NCBI GenBank assembly: GCA_040902885.1
Contig: JBBDWK010000114.1
Coordinates: 1 to 57,227 of the forward strand
Direction: 5' to 3'
Length of the DNA stretch: 57,227 bases
Origin: JBBDWK01 sp040902885
GTDB lineage: Bacteria; Acidobacteriota; Terriglobia; Bryobacterales; Bryobacteraceae
Numbering within the stretch: position 1 is the stretch's first letter; the number at the start of each line of letters is the position of its first letter. The notes beneath the pieces are model-generated. The model was given only the letters and a program-made list of their open reading frames with translations. It was not told the DNA's origin and did not search any database. This document shows positions 8,470 to 18,700 of this stretch, in pieces. The position numbers and the translations under genes are program-made.

Positions 8470-10416
8470 ATGGGCCGCATCCGTGTACTCCCCGACCAGG
8501 TTGCCAACAAAATTGCGGCCGGCGAGGTCGTGGAGCGCCCGGCTTCGGTAGTCAAAGAACTCCTGGAAAATTCGCTGGACGCGGCAGCCACGCGCTTTCG
8601 CATCGAAGTGGAAGCCGGCGGCCGCCGCCTGATCCGGGTGACCGACGACGGTTGCGGTATGCTGCGCGACGACGCCCTGCTGGCCTTCGAGCGCCACGCC
8701 ACCAGCAAGCTGCGCGATGTAAAGGATCTCCTGTCCATCGCCACGCTCGGCTTTCGCGGCGAGGCGCTGCCCTCCATCGCGTCCGTCTCCCGCCTGGTGC
8801 TCGAAACGCGTTCCGCGGAGGAGACCACTGGCACACGCATCGAGATCGCCGGAGGCAAATTCCTGAGCTGCGGCGAAGCTGGACTGGTTACCGGCACCGC
8901 GATCGCCGTCCGCGACCTGTTCTTCAATGTTCCCGCCCGCAAGAAGTTCCTGCGCTCCGAGCAGACCGAGCTGGCGCACATTGCCTCCCTGGTGACCCAT
9001 TACAGCCTGGCGCACCCCGAGCGCACGTTCTACCTCGCCAGCGGGGAAGCCGAGCTGCTGCACGTGACGCCGGCCACCAGCTTGCGCGAGCGCGTCTTTC
9101 AGGTGTTCGGCAGCCGTCTGCTCGAAGACCTGGTGGACCTCGAGGAGTGCGAGCGGCGGCTCTTCGTTCCCCCGCCGCAGGTTCCGCCTTCTGAGGCCAT
9201 CGCCCAATACCAGCACGAGCGCGACGAAAGTTCGAGCAAACTCTTCCGCTTGCGCGGGTTCATCTCGCGCCCGCAGGTTCAGAAGGCCAATCGGAACTCC
9301 ATCTTCATCTTCGTGAACGGCCGGCTGATCCGGGACCGCCTGCTGCTGCACGCCATCTCCTCGGCCTATTACAACCTGATGCCGCAGGCCTGCTTTCCTT
9401 TCGCGCTGCTGTTCCTGGATTGCGATTGCGATGAAGTGGACGTGAACGTTCACCCGTCAAAGACCGAGGTGCGCTTCCGCCACCAGTCGTTCGTGCACGA
9501 TTTTGTGCGCGACTCTTTGCGCGAGAAACTCATCGAGTCGCGGCCGGCGCCCGCGTTCACGCTGCCTCCCGAGCCTGCCGCCTCGCGCCAGCCGGCTGCG
9601 GCGCTGCCTTTTTCGGAGTTCTCCGCGATGCTGGAGAACGAGGCGGCCGTTTCGGCGCCCACGGACGCCTCTCTGCCGCCCATACAGCCGGAAAATGCCG
9701 TGGAAACGGAGCGTCTGCCGGTCTTCACCCTGCGTCCCCATGCAAGCCCCGCGCTAACTTCTCGCGTGCGGGTTCCCGACACTCACGGGTCGTTTCCGCC
9801 CGAGCTGACCCACGCGGCGCCGCCGTCGCTGGCCGCGCTCGCCGACCTCAGACCGCTCGGACAGATCCACGACAGCTTCATCGTGGCCGTGGGCCGCGAT
9901 GGTCTCTGGATCGTCGATCAGCACGTAGCCCACGAGCGCATTCTGTTTGAGAAGGTTCTGCGCCAGCGCGCCGCCGGCCGCGTGGAGACCCAGCAACTGC
10001 TGATGCCTCTGATCCTGCAGCTTACCGCCGGCCAGCAGATTGAATACGCGCGCATCGCCGAGGAATTGCAGGCCATCGGCTTTGAGGCCGAGCCCTTTGG
10101 CAATCGCACGGTCGCGGTGAAATCGGCGCCAGCCGGCGTACCGGCATCGGAGTTGGAGAAGCTTCTGTCGGAAATTCTCGAGATCGCCGAAAGCGACTTG
10201 CGCAACGCCTCGCTTGACAGCGTGCGCCGGGGCATCGCCGCGTCCATCGCCTGCCGGGCCGCGATCAAGATCAACACGCGGCTGGATCAGAGCAAGATGG
10301 AATGGATGCTATCGGCGCTCTCTGCCACCGAATTCCCCATGAGCTGCCCGCACGGCCGGCCCATCGCCCTGCAATATTCCACGCGCGAGATCCTGAAGGC
10401 CTTTCAAAGAATCTGA
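8470..10416 (+). CDS. mutL: DNA mismatch repair endonuclease MutL
   Basis: Couples MutS mismatch recognition to strand incision. 648 residues. The N-terminal GHKL ATPase is unmistakable: KIAAGEVVERPASVVKELLENSLDA, then DDGCGM, HATSK and LGFRGEAL (about residues 14-100), with a transducer domain to about 330 (FVNGR, DVNVHPSKTEVRF). A proline/alanine-rich linker (about 355-455) leads to a C-terminal dimerisation/endonuclease domain. Its metal motif is DQHVAHERILFE at 483-494; the usual DQHA has Val in place of Ala, while the catalytic Asp, His and Glu positions are kept. ACRAAIK and CPHGRP near the end supply the other metal ligands. This is therefore the endonuclease type, unlike Escherichia coli MutL. 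No MutS gene is adjacent and no clear Shine-Dalgarno precedes ATG 8470. It is convergent with the next gene, 6 nt away. Confidence 0.97.
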   Translation: MGRIRVLPDQVANKIAAGEVVERPASVVKELLENSLDAAATRFRIEVEAGGRRLIRVTDDGCGMLRDDALLAFERHATSKLRDVKDLLSIATLGFRGEALPSIASVSRLVLETRSAEETTGTRIEIAGGKFLSCGEAGLVTGTAIAVRDLFFNVPARKKFLRSEQTELAHIASLVTHYSLAHPERTFYLASGEAELLHVTPATSLRERVFQVFGSRLLEDLVDLEECERRLFVPPPQVPPSEAIAQYQHERDESSSKLFRLRGFISRPQVQKANRNSIFIFVNGRLIRDRLLLHAISSAYYNLMPQACFPFALLFLDCDCDEVDVNVHPSKTEVRFRHQSFVHDFVRDSLREKLIESRPAPAFTLPPEPAASRQPAAALPFSEFSAMLENEAAVSAPTDASLPPIQPENAVETERLPVFTLRPHASPALTSRVRVPDTHGSFPPELTHAAPPSLAALADLRPLGQIHDSFIVAVGRDGLWIVDQHVAHERILFEKVLRQRAAGRVETQQLLMPLILQLTAGQQIEYARIAEELQAIGFEAEPFGNRTVAVKSAPAGVPASELEKLLSEILEIAESDLRNASLDSVRRGIAASIACRAAIKINTRLDQSKMEWMLSALSATEFPMSCPHGRPIALQYSTREILKAFQRI

Positions 10417-10422
10417 CGCACT

Positions 10423-12108
10423 TCAGGCCAGGCGCCGGATCACCGCCAGCGTAATGTCGTCCGCCGGGGGAGCATTCGAGGTCCAGTCAGCGACGGCTTG
10501 AATCACATCCTCGATCAGGTTCCCCGCCGGTTCGTTCCGACCGCGGAAGACCGCCGCAAGGCCTTTCTCGCCGAACTCCTCGCCCTCCGGATTGCTGGCT
10601 TCCGTCACGCCGTCGCTGTATAGCACCAGCACATCTCCGGGCTCCATGCGCTCCAGACCCCGTTCGTAGGTGACGGAGCGCAGGATTCCGAGCGGAGGCC
10701 CGCCGCATTTGTCGAGCGAATCCACGCGCCCGTCTCTCCGCACCAGGAGCGGCGGGTTGTGGCCGGCGTTGGAATACGCAATTTCACCGGTGCGCGGGTC
10801 GATCAGGCAGATGAAAAAGGTGATGAACCGGTTGCTGGGGCAGTTCTGCGAGATCAGGCGGTTGAGCCGCGTGACCATGCGCGCCAGATCATCCGGTTCG
10901 TCGGCCAGCACCTGAACGCGAGCCTGCAGACTGGACATCAGCAGGGCTGCGGACATCCCCTTGCCCGAGACGTCGGCCACGAGCACGGCTATGCGTCCAT
11001 CGTCGAAGGGAAGGAAGTCGTAATAATCGCCGCCTACCGTCCTGCATGCCGCATTGTATCCGGCCAGGTCGAGTCCCGGCGTGACCGGGGCGGCAGCGGG
11101 CAGCAGCCCGCGCTGAATCTCGGCCGCCTGCTGCAGTTCGCGCTCCATCAAACGTTCGGCCTGTTCCACCTCGACCAGGCGCTGGTGATCGATGCGAATG
11201 GCGGCCACGTTGGCCATCACGGTGATCAGATTCAGGTCTTCGCGCGTGAACTCCCGAAAGACCGAGGGCGAGTCCAGGTAGATCAGGCCGATGACGCGAT
11301 CCGCGGTTTGCAGCGGCACGGCCATCATGGAGCGCACCCCGTGCTCCTGAATGCTGAGCCGCTCGCGGAACGCACGGTCCTGTTGGGCGTCCTTCACCAG
11401 CAGGGAGGCCTTTTCTTTCAAGACGTGGTCGCGCACCGCCGCGCTGATCCGGAAACCCTCGCCGCGCGCGGCGCGCACCACCAGCTTGTCGTCTTCCAGG
11501 CTCATGAGGACGCCGCGATTGCAATTCACGGCTTCAAGCGCGAGATCCAGAATCACCGGGAAGAGATCCTCGAGCGGACGGTGGCTGGCCAGTTCGCGCC
11601 CCGCGCGGATGAGAGCGCGCATGCGCGTGGCCATCTCGAGCGCCATGCCGGTGGGCGAGAGTTTACCTCCAGCTCGCTCCTCGGCGAGCAGCGTTTGCAA
11701 GTTCGTCACCACGGTCGAAGTGCTCGGGCTGTCTCCGTCGGCCTTCTCGAATACCACGACCTGCTCGCTGCTGCCGACCTCGGGACTGAAGGTAAGCTCG
11801 AGGTGTCCGGCGGCTATCCGGTCCCCGGGCCGCAGCACCCGGCGGCCGTCGATCCGCGCTCCATTTACGGAGGTGCCGTTTTTGCTGCCCAAATCGCGCA
11901 CGGCCCATTCCGCGCCGGTCCTCTCGAGCAGCAGGTGCTCCCGCGAGAGACCGGCGTCCTCCAGGTAGCAGAGGTCGTTGTCCCGGGACCGTCCTAAAGA
12001 GACGCGTTCCGCCACCAGACGGATGCTTTCCGTTTTTCCGCCGGGACCGGCGATACGCAGTTCGGGCGCTTTGAGGCGCTGCATCTTGGAGCGCGCGGAT
12101 GCATCCAT
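10423..12108 (-). CDS. FHA-GAF-PP2C (RsbU/SpoIIE-type) protein phosphatase
   Basis: Predicted cytoplasmic serine/threonine phosphatase of the partner-switching type, 561 residues from ATG 12108; a GTG at 12114 is also possible. Domains in order: FHA (about 10-105; LGRSRDNDLCYLEDAGLSRE, NGTSVNG), which binds phosphothreonine peptides; GAF (about 160-310; FREFTREDLNLITVMANVAA); a short helical linker with a LMERELQQAAEIQRGLLP signature; and PP2C/SpoIIE (about 340-560), with metal-site motifs GDYYDF, VADVSGKGMSAAL, YSNAGHNPPLL and YSDGVTEA. The targets (an anti-anti-sigma or STAS protein) are not encoded nearby. FHA input suggests control by a Hanks-type kinase, which is inference. Transcribed towards mutL with 6 nt between stops and no visible terminator. 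Confidence 0.9.
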   Translation of the reverse strand: MDASARSKMQRLKAPELRIAGPGGKTESIRLVAERVSLGRSRDNDLCYLEDAGLSREHLLLERTGAEWAVRDLGSKNGTSVNGARIDGRRVLRPGDRIAAGHLELTFSPEVGSSEQVVVFEKADGDSPSTSTVVTNLQTLLAEERAGGKLSPTGMALEMATRMRALIRAGRELASHRPLEDLFPVILDLALEAVNCNRGVLMSLEDDKLVVRAARGEGFRISAAVRDHVLKEKASLLVKDAQQDRAFRERLSIQEHGVRSMMAVPLQTADRVIGLIYLDSPSVFREFTREDLNLITVMANVAAIRIDHQRLVEVEQAERLMERELQQAAEIQRGLLPAAAPVTPGLDLAGYNAACRTVGGDYYDFLPFDDGRIAVLVADVSGKGMSAALLMSSLQARVQVLADEPDDLARMVTRLNRLISQNCPSNRFITFFICLIDPRTGEIAYSNAGHNPPLLVRRDGRVDSLDKCGGPPLGILRSVTYERGLERMEPGDVLVLYSDGVTEASNPEGEEFGEKGLAAVFRGRNEPAGNLIEDVIQAVADWTSNAPPADDITLAVIRRLA

Positions 12109-12218
12109 AGGCACAACGTAAGTCTAAGTTTCAGGCTCTTGCGATGTGACGAGTATGGCGTCTTCCCATGGGATTTGCAACTTCGATGGCGCACGCAGCG
12201 GGGCTTCCGCCATTGGCC

Positions 12219-12247
12219 TTGACAACGACTTGCGCCGGGTCTACCGT
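12219..12247 (+). promoter_or_regulatory. Candidate promoter of first TonB-dependent receptor
   Basis: A perfect -35 hexamer TTGACA (12219-12224), a 17-bp spacer and a weak -10 TACCGT (12242-12247) lie in the 180-bp gap upstream of the receptor gene, about 42 nt before its ATG. Ribosome binding site GAGGAG (12275-12280) follows. Confidence 0.45.
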
Positions 12248-12288
12248 TGATCCAAATTTGCTTGCCCATCGGGCGAGGAGACGTTTCC

Positions 12289-15200
12289 ATGAGACTGCTA
12301 TTCGGAATTCGAGTAACTTTAGCGCTGGGGATTTTTTCTGCAATCGCCTTCGCTCAGGAATATCGGGGTAGGGTCCAGGGCGTGGTCGCCGACGCGACTG
12401 ACGCCGTCGTCGCCGGAGCCGAGGTCCGGTTACAGAGCGTGAACACCGGGGTCGAGGTCGTGAGACAGACGGATGCGTATGGGCGCTACCTGTTTGACCT
12501 GGTCGAGCCAGGGACCTACGCCTTAACGGTGGAGATGAGAGGATTCAGCAGGTTCCTCCAGGAAAACATTCTTGTCCAGAACCGCGGCGACGTGACTGTG
12601 AACGCGAAGCTCCAGGTCGGCGGCGTAGCGGAGACGGTGAAGGTCACCGAAGCGCCGGTCGCGGTGCAGTTCAACACCAGCAGCATGGATCTCACCATCG
12701 AGAATCAACTCGTGAAGAATCTGCCGGTTGTGGCGCGGAACCCGTTTACGCTCGCCTTGCTCGATCCAGCCGTGGTGAACCGCTATACGCTGGAGCGGAC
12801 GCCCTTCAAAATGTGGGCTCCGGCGCAGATGGAGGTGGGCGGACCCACCAGCCAGAAAAACGATACGCTCCTCGACGGGATGCCGCTGCAGGTTGGGCCC
12901 AAAGCCTCCTATTCACCTCCCATGGACGCTGTCACAGAGGTTACCGTTCAGCAAAACAGCGTGGATGCCGAGTATGGCCACAGCGCGGGCGGAATCCTCA
13001 ATGTTTCGATGAAATCCGGGAGCAACGACGTTCACGGCAACCTCTATTACTTCGGCCGCAACCCGGCGCTGAACGCCGCCTCCAACGCCATTACCCATGC
13101 TCGCAACCAGGTGCGCAATCACATCTGGGGTGGCACGGCCGGTCATCCGATCGTCAAGAACCGCTTGTTCCACTTCTTTGCTTTCGAGCATTGGAACCAG
13201 CACGAACCGCGCAGCCGCGTCATGACTCTGCCGACCGAGCTCGAAAAGCAGGGTAACTTCTCGAGATCGCTCAACGTCAGCGGTGGCCTTCGCGGCATCT
13301 TTGACCCTTTCTCCACGCGTCTCGACGCAGCTACCGGCCGCGTAAGCCGCGACCCGTTTCCCGGTAACGTTATCCCGAGATCCAGGATCGATCCCACCTC
13401 GGCCAAGTTCATCCAGGAAGTCTGGGCGCCTAACCGTGCGGGCGACGACGTCACCGGAGTTAACAATTTCCGCGCCGACTTTTTCCGGAAGAACCTCTAC
13501 CACAACATCAGTTCCCGGACCGACTACATCATCAATAGCAAATGGAAGATGTTTGGCCGGTTCAGCCGTTTCCGCACTGATCTGACCGACCAGGATTACA
13601 CGCCCAACGGCACGATTGTTTACGAAGACCTCAACAGCGGCTTGATGAACTCCCTCAACATCTCAGGCGATATCGTTTACACGATTAACTCGAGCACCGT
13701 TCTCAATATTCGCGGCAATTACATCTCGATCGAGGACGACTACAGCGGCAGCAAGCAGGTTCTCGATCCTGCCAGGCTGTCGGAGTTCTGGGCGAAGGAC
13801 TGGTACAGCTCGTACATCAATCGGGAGTTCGGCCGTTTCTTTTTCCCCGGTGTGAATGTAGACGGTTCGGTATTCGGCAAGAGCAGTTGGTTCTACCAGC
13901 ACCCGGAGAACTACTACGTTTCGGCCAAGATCTCAAAACAGGCCGGGCGGCACTTCCTCAAGGCGGGAGGCGAATGGCGGTATCTGCGCGTGTTTGCGGC
14001 CAGCCCCCGATTCTTCAGCTTCAACTTCGGGCGTGCACTGACGGCCGAGACTTTTGTTAACCCGAACACCCGCGCGAACGGCGACGGCTGGGCGACGCTC
14101 CTGCTGGGTGGCGTGGATAGCGACTCGACCGCCCAGACGACTCCCTTCCTCAGGCCCACCGTACCGTATTACGCGTTCTTCTTCCAGGACGATCTGAAGC
14201 TCAGTCGAAACGTGACGCTGAACCTCGGCTTGCGCTACGAATACGAGGGCGCCATTTACGACCGGGGCCAGTACCGGCTGTCGCGCCCCTTCGACCGCGC
14301 CAACCCGATTCCCGAGATGCAGACCAATCCTCCTCAGATTCCCGAGCAAGCCCGGCAGTTGATGAACCAGCCCTACCAGTTCTCCGGCGCCTGGGGCTTC
14401 ACCGATGAAAACAATCGCGGCTTGTATGACCCGAAAAAGCTCAATCTTCTCCCGCGGGCCGGTCTTGCCGTGCGGATCAATGACAGGACCGCCGTCCGCG
14501 CCGGTTGGGCGCGCTTTCTGACGCCGGCCCACGTGCAGACCGACATCATCGGAAACATGCCCTACCCAGGCTTCTCGGCCCTGACGCGAGTGGCGCCGGT
14601 GCTCGAGGGCAGGCCGCAGGCGGTCTGGAGCGATCCTTTCCCTGCATCCAATCCGTTGATTCCCGTCACCGGCAAGGCCCTCGGACGCTACACGAACCTG
14701 GGCGGTGACGCCGTTACCGATATTCGCGAGTTCCGCCCCAATTGGAACGATCGCTTCAACGTGTCACTACAACGCGACCTTATCGGCAAGATTGTCGTCG
14801 ACATCACCTACTTTTTCAACCTCGGCCGTAACCTCCCCTATACTCAGAGGTTCAACCTCATGGATCCGCAGCTCAGTTATGTTCACAAGACGCTGCTGAA
14901 CCAGAGGGTGAACAACCCCTTCTTCAACTACCTCACGCCGGACCAATTCCCTGGCCAGCTCCGCAATCAGCAGCAGGTGACTCTGGCCGACCTGCTGAAG
15001 CCGTTCCCGCAGTACGGAAACGTGAATCAAACAAACACGCCCGGGATACGCGAGCGGTATCATTCGTTTCAGCTCAAGGTTCAGCGGCCGTTTGCCAACG
15101 GTTTCAACTTTCTGCTTTCGTACAACTACAACCGGGAACGCCAAGAGGAGTTCTTCAACATCGACGAGGAATTTACCGGACGCTTCCGCTTTGAGCCCGC

Positions 15201-15720
15201 CACTCGACCGCGACACCGAGCGGCAATAGCCGGAGTTTACGAATTCCCGTTCGGCCGCGGCCGCCGGTATTTCGGGCAGTCGCCGGCCGTGGTCGATGCC
15301 CTCGTCGGTGGCTGGACCACGAGCGCGATCTACTATTACAACTCCGGCGAGCTGTTGCGATTCGGCCAGATGGACGTGATCGGTGATCCGAATATCGACA
15401 ACCCGTCGAAGTGGGGCCTGATGTTCAACCCACAAGCATTTAAGCAAGCGGCTGCTTTCACGCCGCGCACGAATCCCAAATGGCTCCCCGGCATCCTTGG
15501 ACCGGGATACAAGAACATGGATCTCACGCTGGCCAAGTTCTTCCAGCTCACCGAGCGCTTCAGGCTGGAGTTCAAGATGGAGGTGTACAACGTGAGTAAT
15601 ACGTTTACCGGCGCCAACCCCGACCTGACCGTCACGCGTTCGACGTTCGGGCGTGTGACGACCCAGCCCACCGGCATCAACGGGCGGGAGTTTCAGTACA
15701 ACTTGAAGCTGCATTTCTAA
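12289..15720 (+). CDS. TonB-dependent-receptor-like (Oar-like) outer-membrane protein 1
   Basis: Large outer-membrane protein, 1143 residues. ATG 12289 is chosen for the GAGGAG site 8 nt upstream and because it opens directly on a signal peptide (MRLLFGIRVTLALGIFSAIA, cleavage after FA). Residues about 20-105 form a carboxypeptidase-regulatory-like beta-sandwich (VQGVVADATDAVVAGAEV, LFDLVEPGTYALTVEMRGF). A plug-like region and a long 22-strand-type barrel with many aromatic/polar strands (LNLGLRYEYEG, FLLSYNYNRERQ) follow, ending in Phe (LKLHF), the usual BAM signal. No clear TonB box and no SusD-like partner is encoded, so substrate and energisation are unknown. This layout is very common in Acidobacteriota. 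It is a paralogue in tandem with the next gene, 71 nt apart. Confidence 0.9.
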   Translation: MRLLFGIRVTLALGIFSAIAFAQEYRGRVQGVVADATDAVVAGAEVRLQSVNTGVEVVRQTDAYGRYLFDLVEPGTYALTVEMRGFSRFLQENILVQNRGDVTVNAKLQVGGVAETVKVTEAPVAVQFNTSSMDLTIENQLVKNLPVVARNPFTLALLDPAVVNRYTLERTPFKMWAPAQMEVGGPTSQKNDTLLDGMPLQVGPKASYSPPMDAVTEVTVQQNSVDAEYGHSAGGILNVSMKSGSNDVHGNLYYFGRNPALNAASNAITHARNQVRNHIWGGTAGHPIVKNRLFHFFAFEHWNQHEPRSRVMTLPTELEKQGNFSRSLNVSGGLRGIFDPFSTRLDAATGRVSRDPFPGNVIPRSRIDPTSAKFIQEVWAPNRAGDDVTGVNNFRADFFRKNLYHNISSRTDYIINSKWKMFGRFSRFRTDLTDQDYTPNGTIVYEDLNSGLMNSLNISGDIVYTINSSTVLNIRGNYISIEDDYSGSKQVLDPARLSEFWAKDWYSSYINREFGRFFFPGVNVDGSVFGKSSWFYQHPENYYVSAKISKQAGRHFLKAGGEWRYLRVFAASPRFFSFNFGRALTAETFVNPNTRANGDGWATLLLGGVDSDSTAQTTPFLRPTVPYYAFFFQDDLKLSRNVTLNLGLRYEYEGAIYDRGQYRLSRPFDRANPIPEMQTNPPQIPEQARQLMNQPYQFSGAWGFTDENNRGLYDPKKLNLLPRAGLAVRINDRTAVRAGWARFLTPAHVQTDIIGNMPYPGFSALTRVAPVLEGRPQAVWSDPFPASNPLIPVTGKALGRYTNLGGDAVTDIREFRPNWNDRFNVSLQRDLIGKIVVDITYFFNLGRNLPYTQRFNLMDPQLSYVHKTLLNQRVNNPFFNYLTPDQFPGQLRNQQQVTLADLLKPFPQYGNVNQTNTPGIRERYHSFQLKVQRPFANGFNFLLSYNYNRERQEEFFNIDEEFTGRFRFEPATRPRHRAAIAGVYEFPFGRGRRYFGQSPAVVDALVGGWTTSAIYYYNSGELLRFGQMDVIGDPNIDNPSKWGLMFNPQAFKQAAAFTPRTNPKWLPGILGPGYKNMDLTLAKFFQLTERFRLEFKMEVYNVSNTFTGANPDLTVTRSTFGRVTTQPTGINGREFQYNLKLHF

Positions 15721-15791
15721 TTATGGGGCGACCTCGTTAAACCTCAGGTTGAACCCGGATGTGTTTTTCTTTTACGCGCTGGAGGAATGAC

Positions 15792-18700
15792 ATGCGTTTC
15801 GTAACGCTTCTGACTGTACTCTTCACCTCGGCTGCACCGGGCTTCGGTCAAACTTTTGGGGAAATCACGGGAGAAGTTCGGGACTCCAGCGGAGCCGCGG
15901 TTCAGGGGGCAACGGTTATCGTGACCAGCCAGGCCACGGGCGCAAGCCGTTCCGTGACGACGAACGAGGCCGGGGTTTACAGTTTCCCGGCGCTGCAACC
16001 CGGGAGCTATGGGCTAAAGGTGGAAATGCCCGGATTCCGAACGATCGCGCGTGGAGACCTGGGACTGCAGGTCCAGCAAACAGCGAGAGCCGACTTTACT
16101 CTGGAAATCGGACAAGTGACGGAAGTCGTCGAGGTCTCGGGAGGCGCTGCATTGTTAACCACGGAAAACGCGACGGTCGGAACCGTGATCGAGAACCGGC
16201 GCATCGTGGATTTACCTTTGAACGGCCGGAATTTCCTGCAGCTTGTTGCGTTAAGTCCGAATGTCAGTTTCGGATTTGGCAGCGGCGGCTCAACCGGCGC
16301 ACAGGGGGGCTTACGCTCATCGACCATGATTTCGGTCTCGGGACAACGTGCGGCGTTCAATCATTTCACTCTGGACGGTCTCGAGAATACCAACGTTGAA
16401 GCGAACACCTACGTCTTCCTGCCCTCCATTGACGCCTTGCAGGAATTCAAAGTGCAAAGCGGGATCTATCCCGCGGAATTTGGACGCGCGAGCAGCCAGA
16501 TCAACGTGTCCACGAAGGCCGGTGGAAACGATTATCACGGCACGCTGTACGAATTTCTGCGCAATGAGAAGCTGGACGCCACAAATTATGCTTTCACGAC
16601 TTTTCGCCCCGAGAGAGATCCTTTCCGGTGGAACCAATACGGCTTTACTCTCGGCGGTCCGGTATGGATTCCCAAGGTTTTCGATGGCCGCAATCGCCTG
16701 TTCTTCATGTCCAACTTCGAAGGTTTCCGCGATCGCAAGCAACTGCGGAGGGTGGCGAACGTGCCGTCATCAGCCATGCGGGAGGGAAACTTCGGCGGAA
16801 TTCAGCAACAGCTTTTCGATCCGGTCTCTCATGCACGCCAGGGGAACACGATCGTAGCCCAGCCCTTTCCCGGAAATCTCGTCCCCCGGAATCGTATCCA
16901 TGCGGCTTCCATCAGGCTGCTCGATTACTACCCTGAGCCAAACCGGCCGGAATTCGGGCTGGTGTCGAATTTTCAGGCGGGCCAAAGCCGGGCGGTTGAC
17001 CGCGATCAGTTCAACCAGCGTGTCGATTTTATCGAGAGTTCAGCCTCCAACTGGTTTGGACGCTATAGCTGGGCCAACGAGGTCCAGCTGCTGCCCGGCC
17101 TCAAGCTGAATGGCACCCAGATCCTGAACAAACCCTGGCAGGCCATGATCTCCAACACGAGAGTTCTCTCGCCTTCATTTGTGAACGAATCTCGATTTGG
17201 CGTCAGCCGTTTCACGAACGCCAATACGAACGAACTGGCCTTTCAGCAAGACGTGATGCGGGAGCTGAACATTCCCGGAATTGTGCTGCAGCCGGCCGAA
17301 GCGTGGGGTACCCCGCTGATCAGTATCGCGGGCTTCAGCGGATTTGGAGCGCCAACCGGCGGGCCGAACGTCACTTATGCCAGTACTTTTCAGTGGGTGG
17401 ACAACGTCTCCTGGATCCGCGGAAAGCACTCCTTCCGATTCGGACTCGAGGTGCGGCGCGACCGCTGGAGCGGCTCGCAGTACACATTTTCCAGAGGCGA
17501 GTTTGTTTTCGAGGGGCCGGCGACGCAGAATCCTGCTTCCCCCTCCGGCACAGGCTACGGTTTTGCGGACTATCTGCTGGGTTACTGCCGCTTATGCCGA
17601 GCGGGCGTTGCCCAAGCCTTGGCTCAGTTCCGGGGAACCTCCCAGTACTATTACATCGACGATTCCTGGAAGGTCCGGCCCAACCTCACCATCAGCTTCG
17701 GCCTCCGCTATGAGAACACGCCTCCCTGGTACGACCGCTCCGGGCGGTTCGTCAACGTTCATATTCCCGCGTTCGACCGCACCCCCAACGTTCAGGACCT
17801 GAGCCGCCACCCCACTTTGGTTCGTGTTGGAAGTGGAGATTTCTACGAGAATGTCGGGCTGCGCTTCAATCCGGCGATTCAGGTAGCTCGCGACGGGCGC
17901 CTGGGCCCGCGTGGAGTCATGACCGACAATAACGACTTCGCGCCTCGCCTCGGCATCGCATGGAGTCCAACGCCCAAATGGACTGTTCGGACAGGCGGCG
18001 GTATCTTCTACTCGCAGGATGCGGGCACGCCAAAATTGGATCCATCGCGCAATCTGGCTGGATATCGCTTCGACGAAATGAACCCGGATTTTCCGGATCT
18101 GAACTGGAATCAGCCTTTTCGCGATCTCACAGCGGGAGTCCAGGTCAATACGCCAGCCGTTTTAGGCAATCAGCACCAAAGGCGTACGCCATATGCCATC
18201 CAGTACCTGCTGAATGTTCAGCGCGAACTGATGACGGACACCGTGATCGAGATTGGATATCTGGGCTCGGTAAGCCGCAAGCTGGAGCAATACCGGTCGT
18301 TCAATTACGCGGAACCGGCGCCTACCGGGTCGATAGCATCGCGGGTCCCTTACCCCGAATTCGGCCGAGTCTTCCTGGTCGATCCGGTGGGTCTCGGCAA
18401 CTACAATTCGTTCGCTGCCAAGTTCCAGCGGCGCTTCAGCGGAGGACTCACGTACCTGGCCAGTTACACCTGGTCCAAGTCCATCGATACGTTGAGCGCG
18501 ATCCGCCAACACGCCGGGGACGCTCTGTTCGCCCAGGATGAATTCTGTATTCAATGCGATCGCGCTCTCTCGAGCTACGACGCCCGCCAGCGGCTGGTAA
18601 CGTCCGCCCTGTACGAATTGCCGTTCGGAAAAGGGAAGCGCTTCGCGAGCGGCAGCCGGGTGGTGAACGCGATGCTTGGCGGTTGGCAGGTGGGATCGAT

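Noticed and set aside
10759..11997. 412-codon frame on the + strand opposite the FHA-GAF-PP2C gene
   Set aside because: Composition is rich in His/Gln/Arg/Gly without motifs. The minus strand frame holds three complete domains.
15738..15752. AACCTCAGGTT palindrome followed by a T-rich stretch between the two receptors
   Set aside because: Only 4-5 bp can pair around a minimal loop, too weak for a terminator call.
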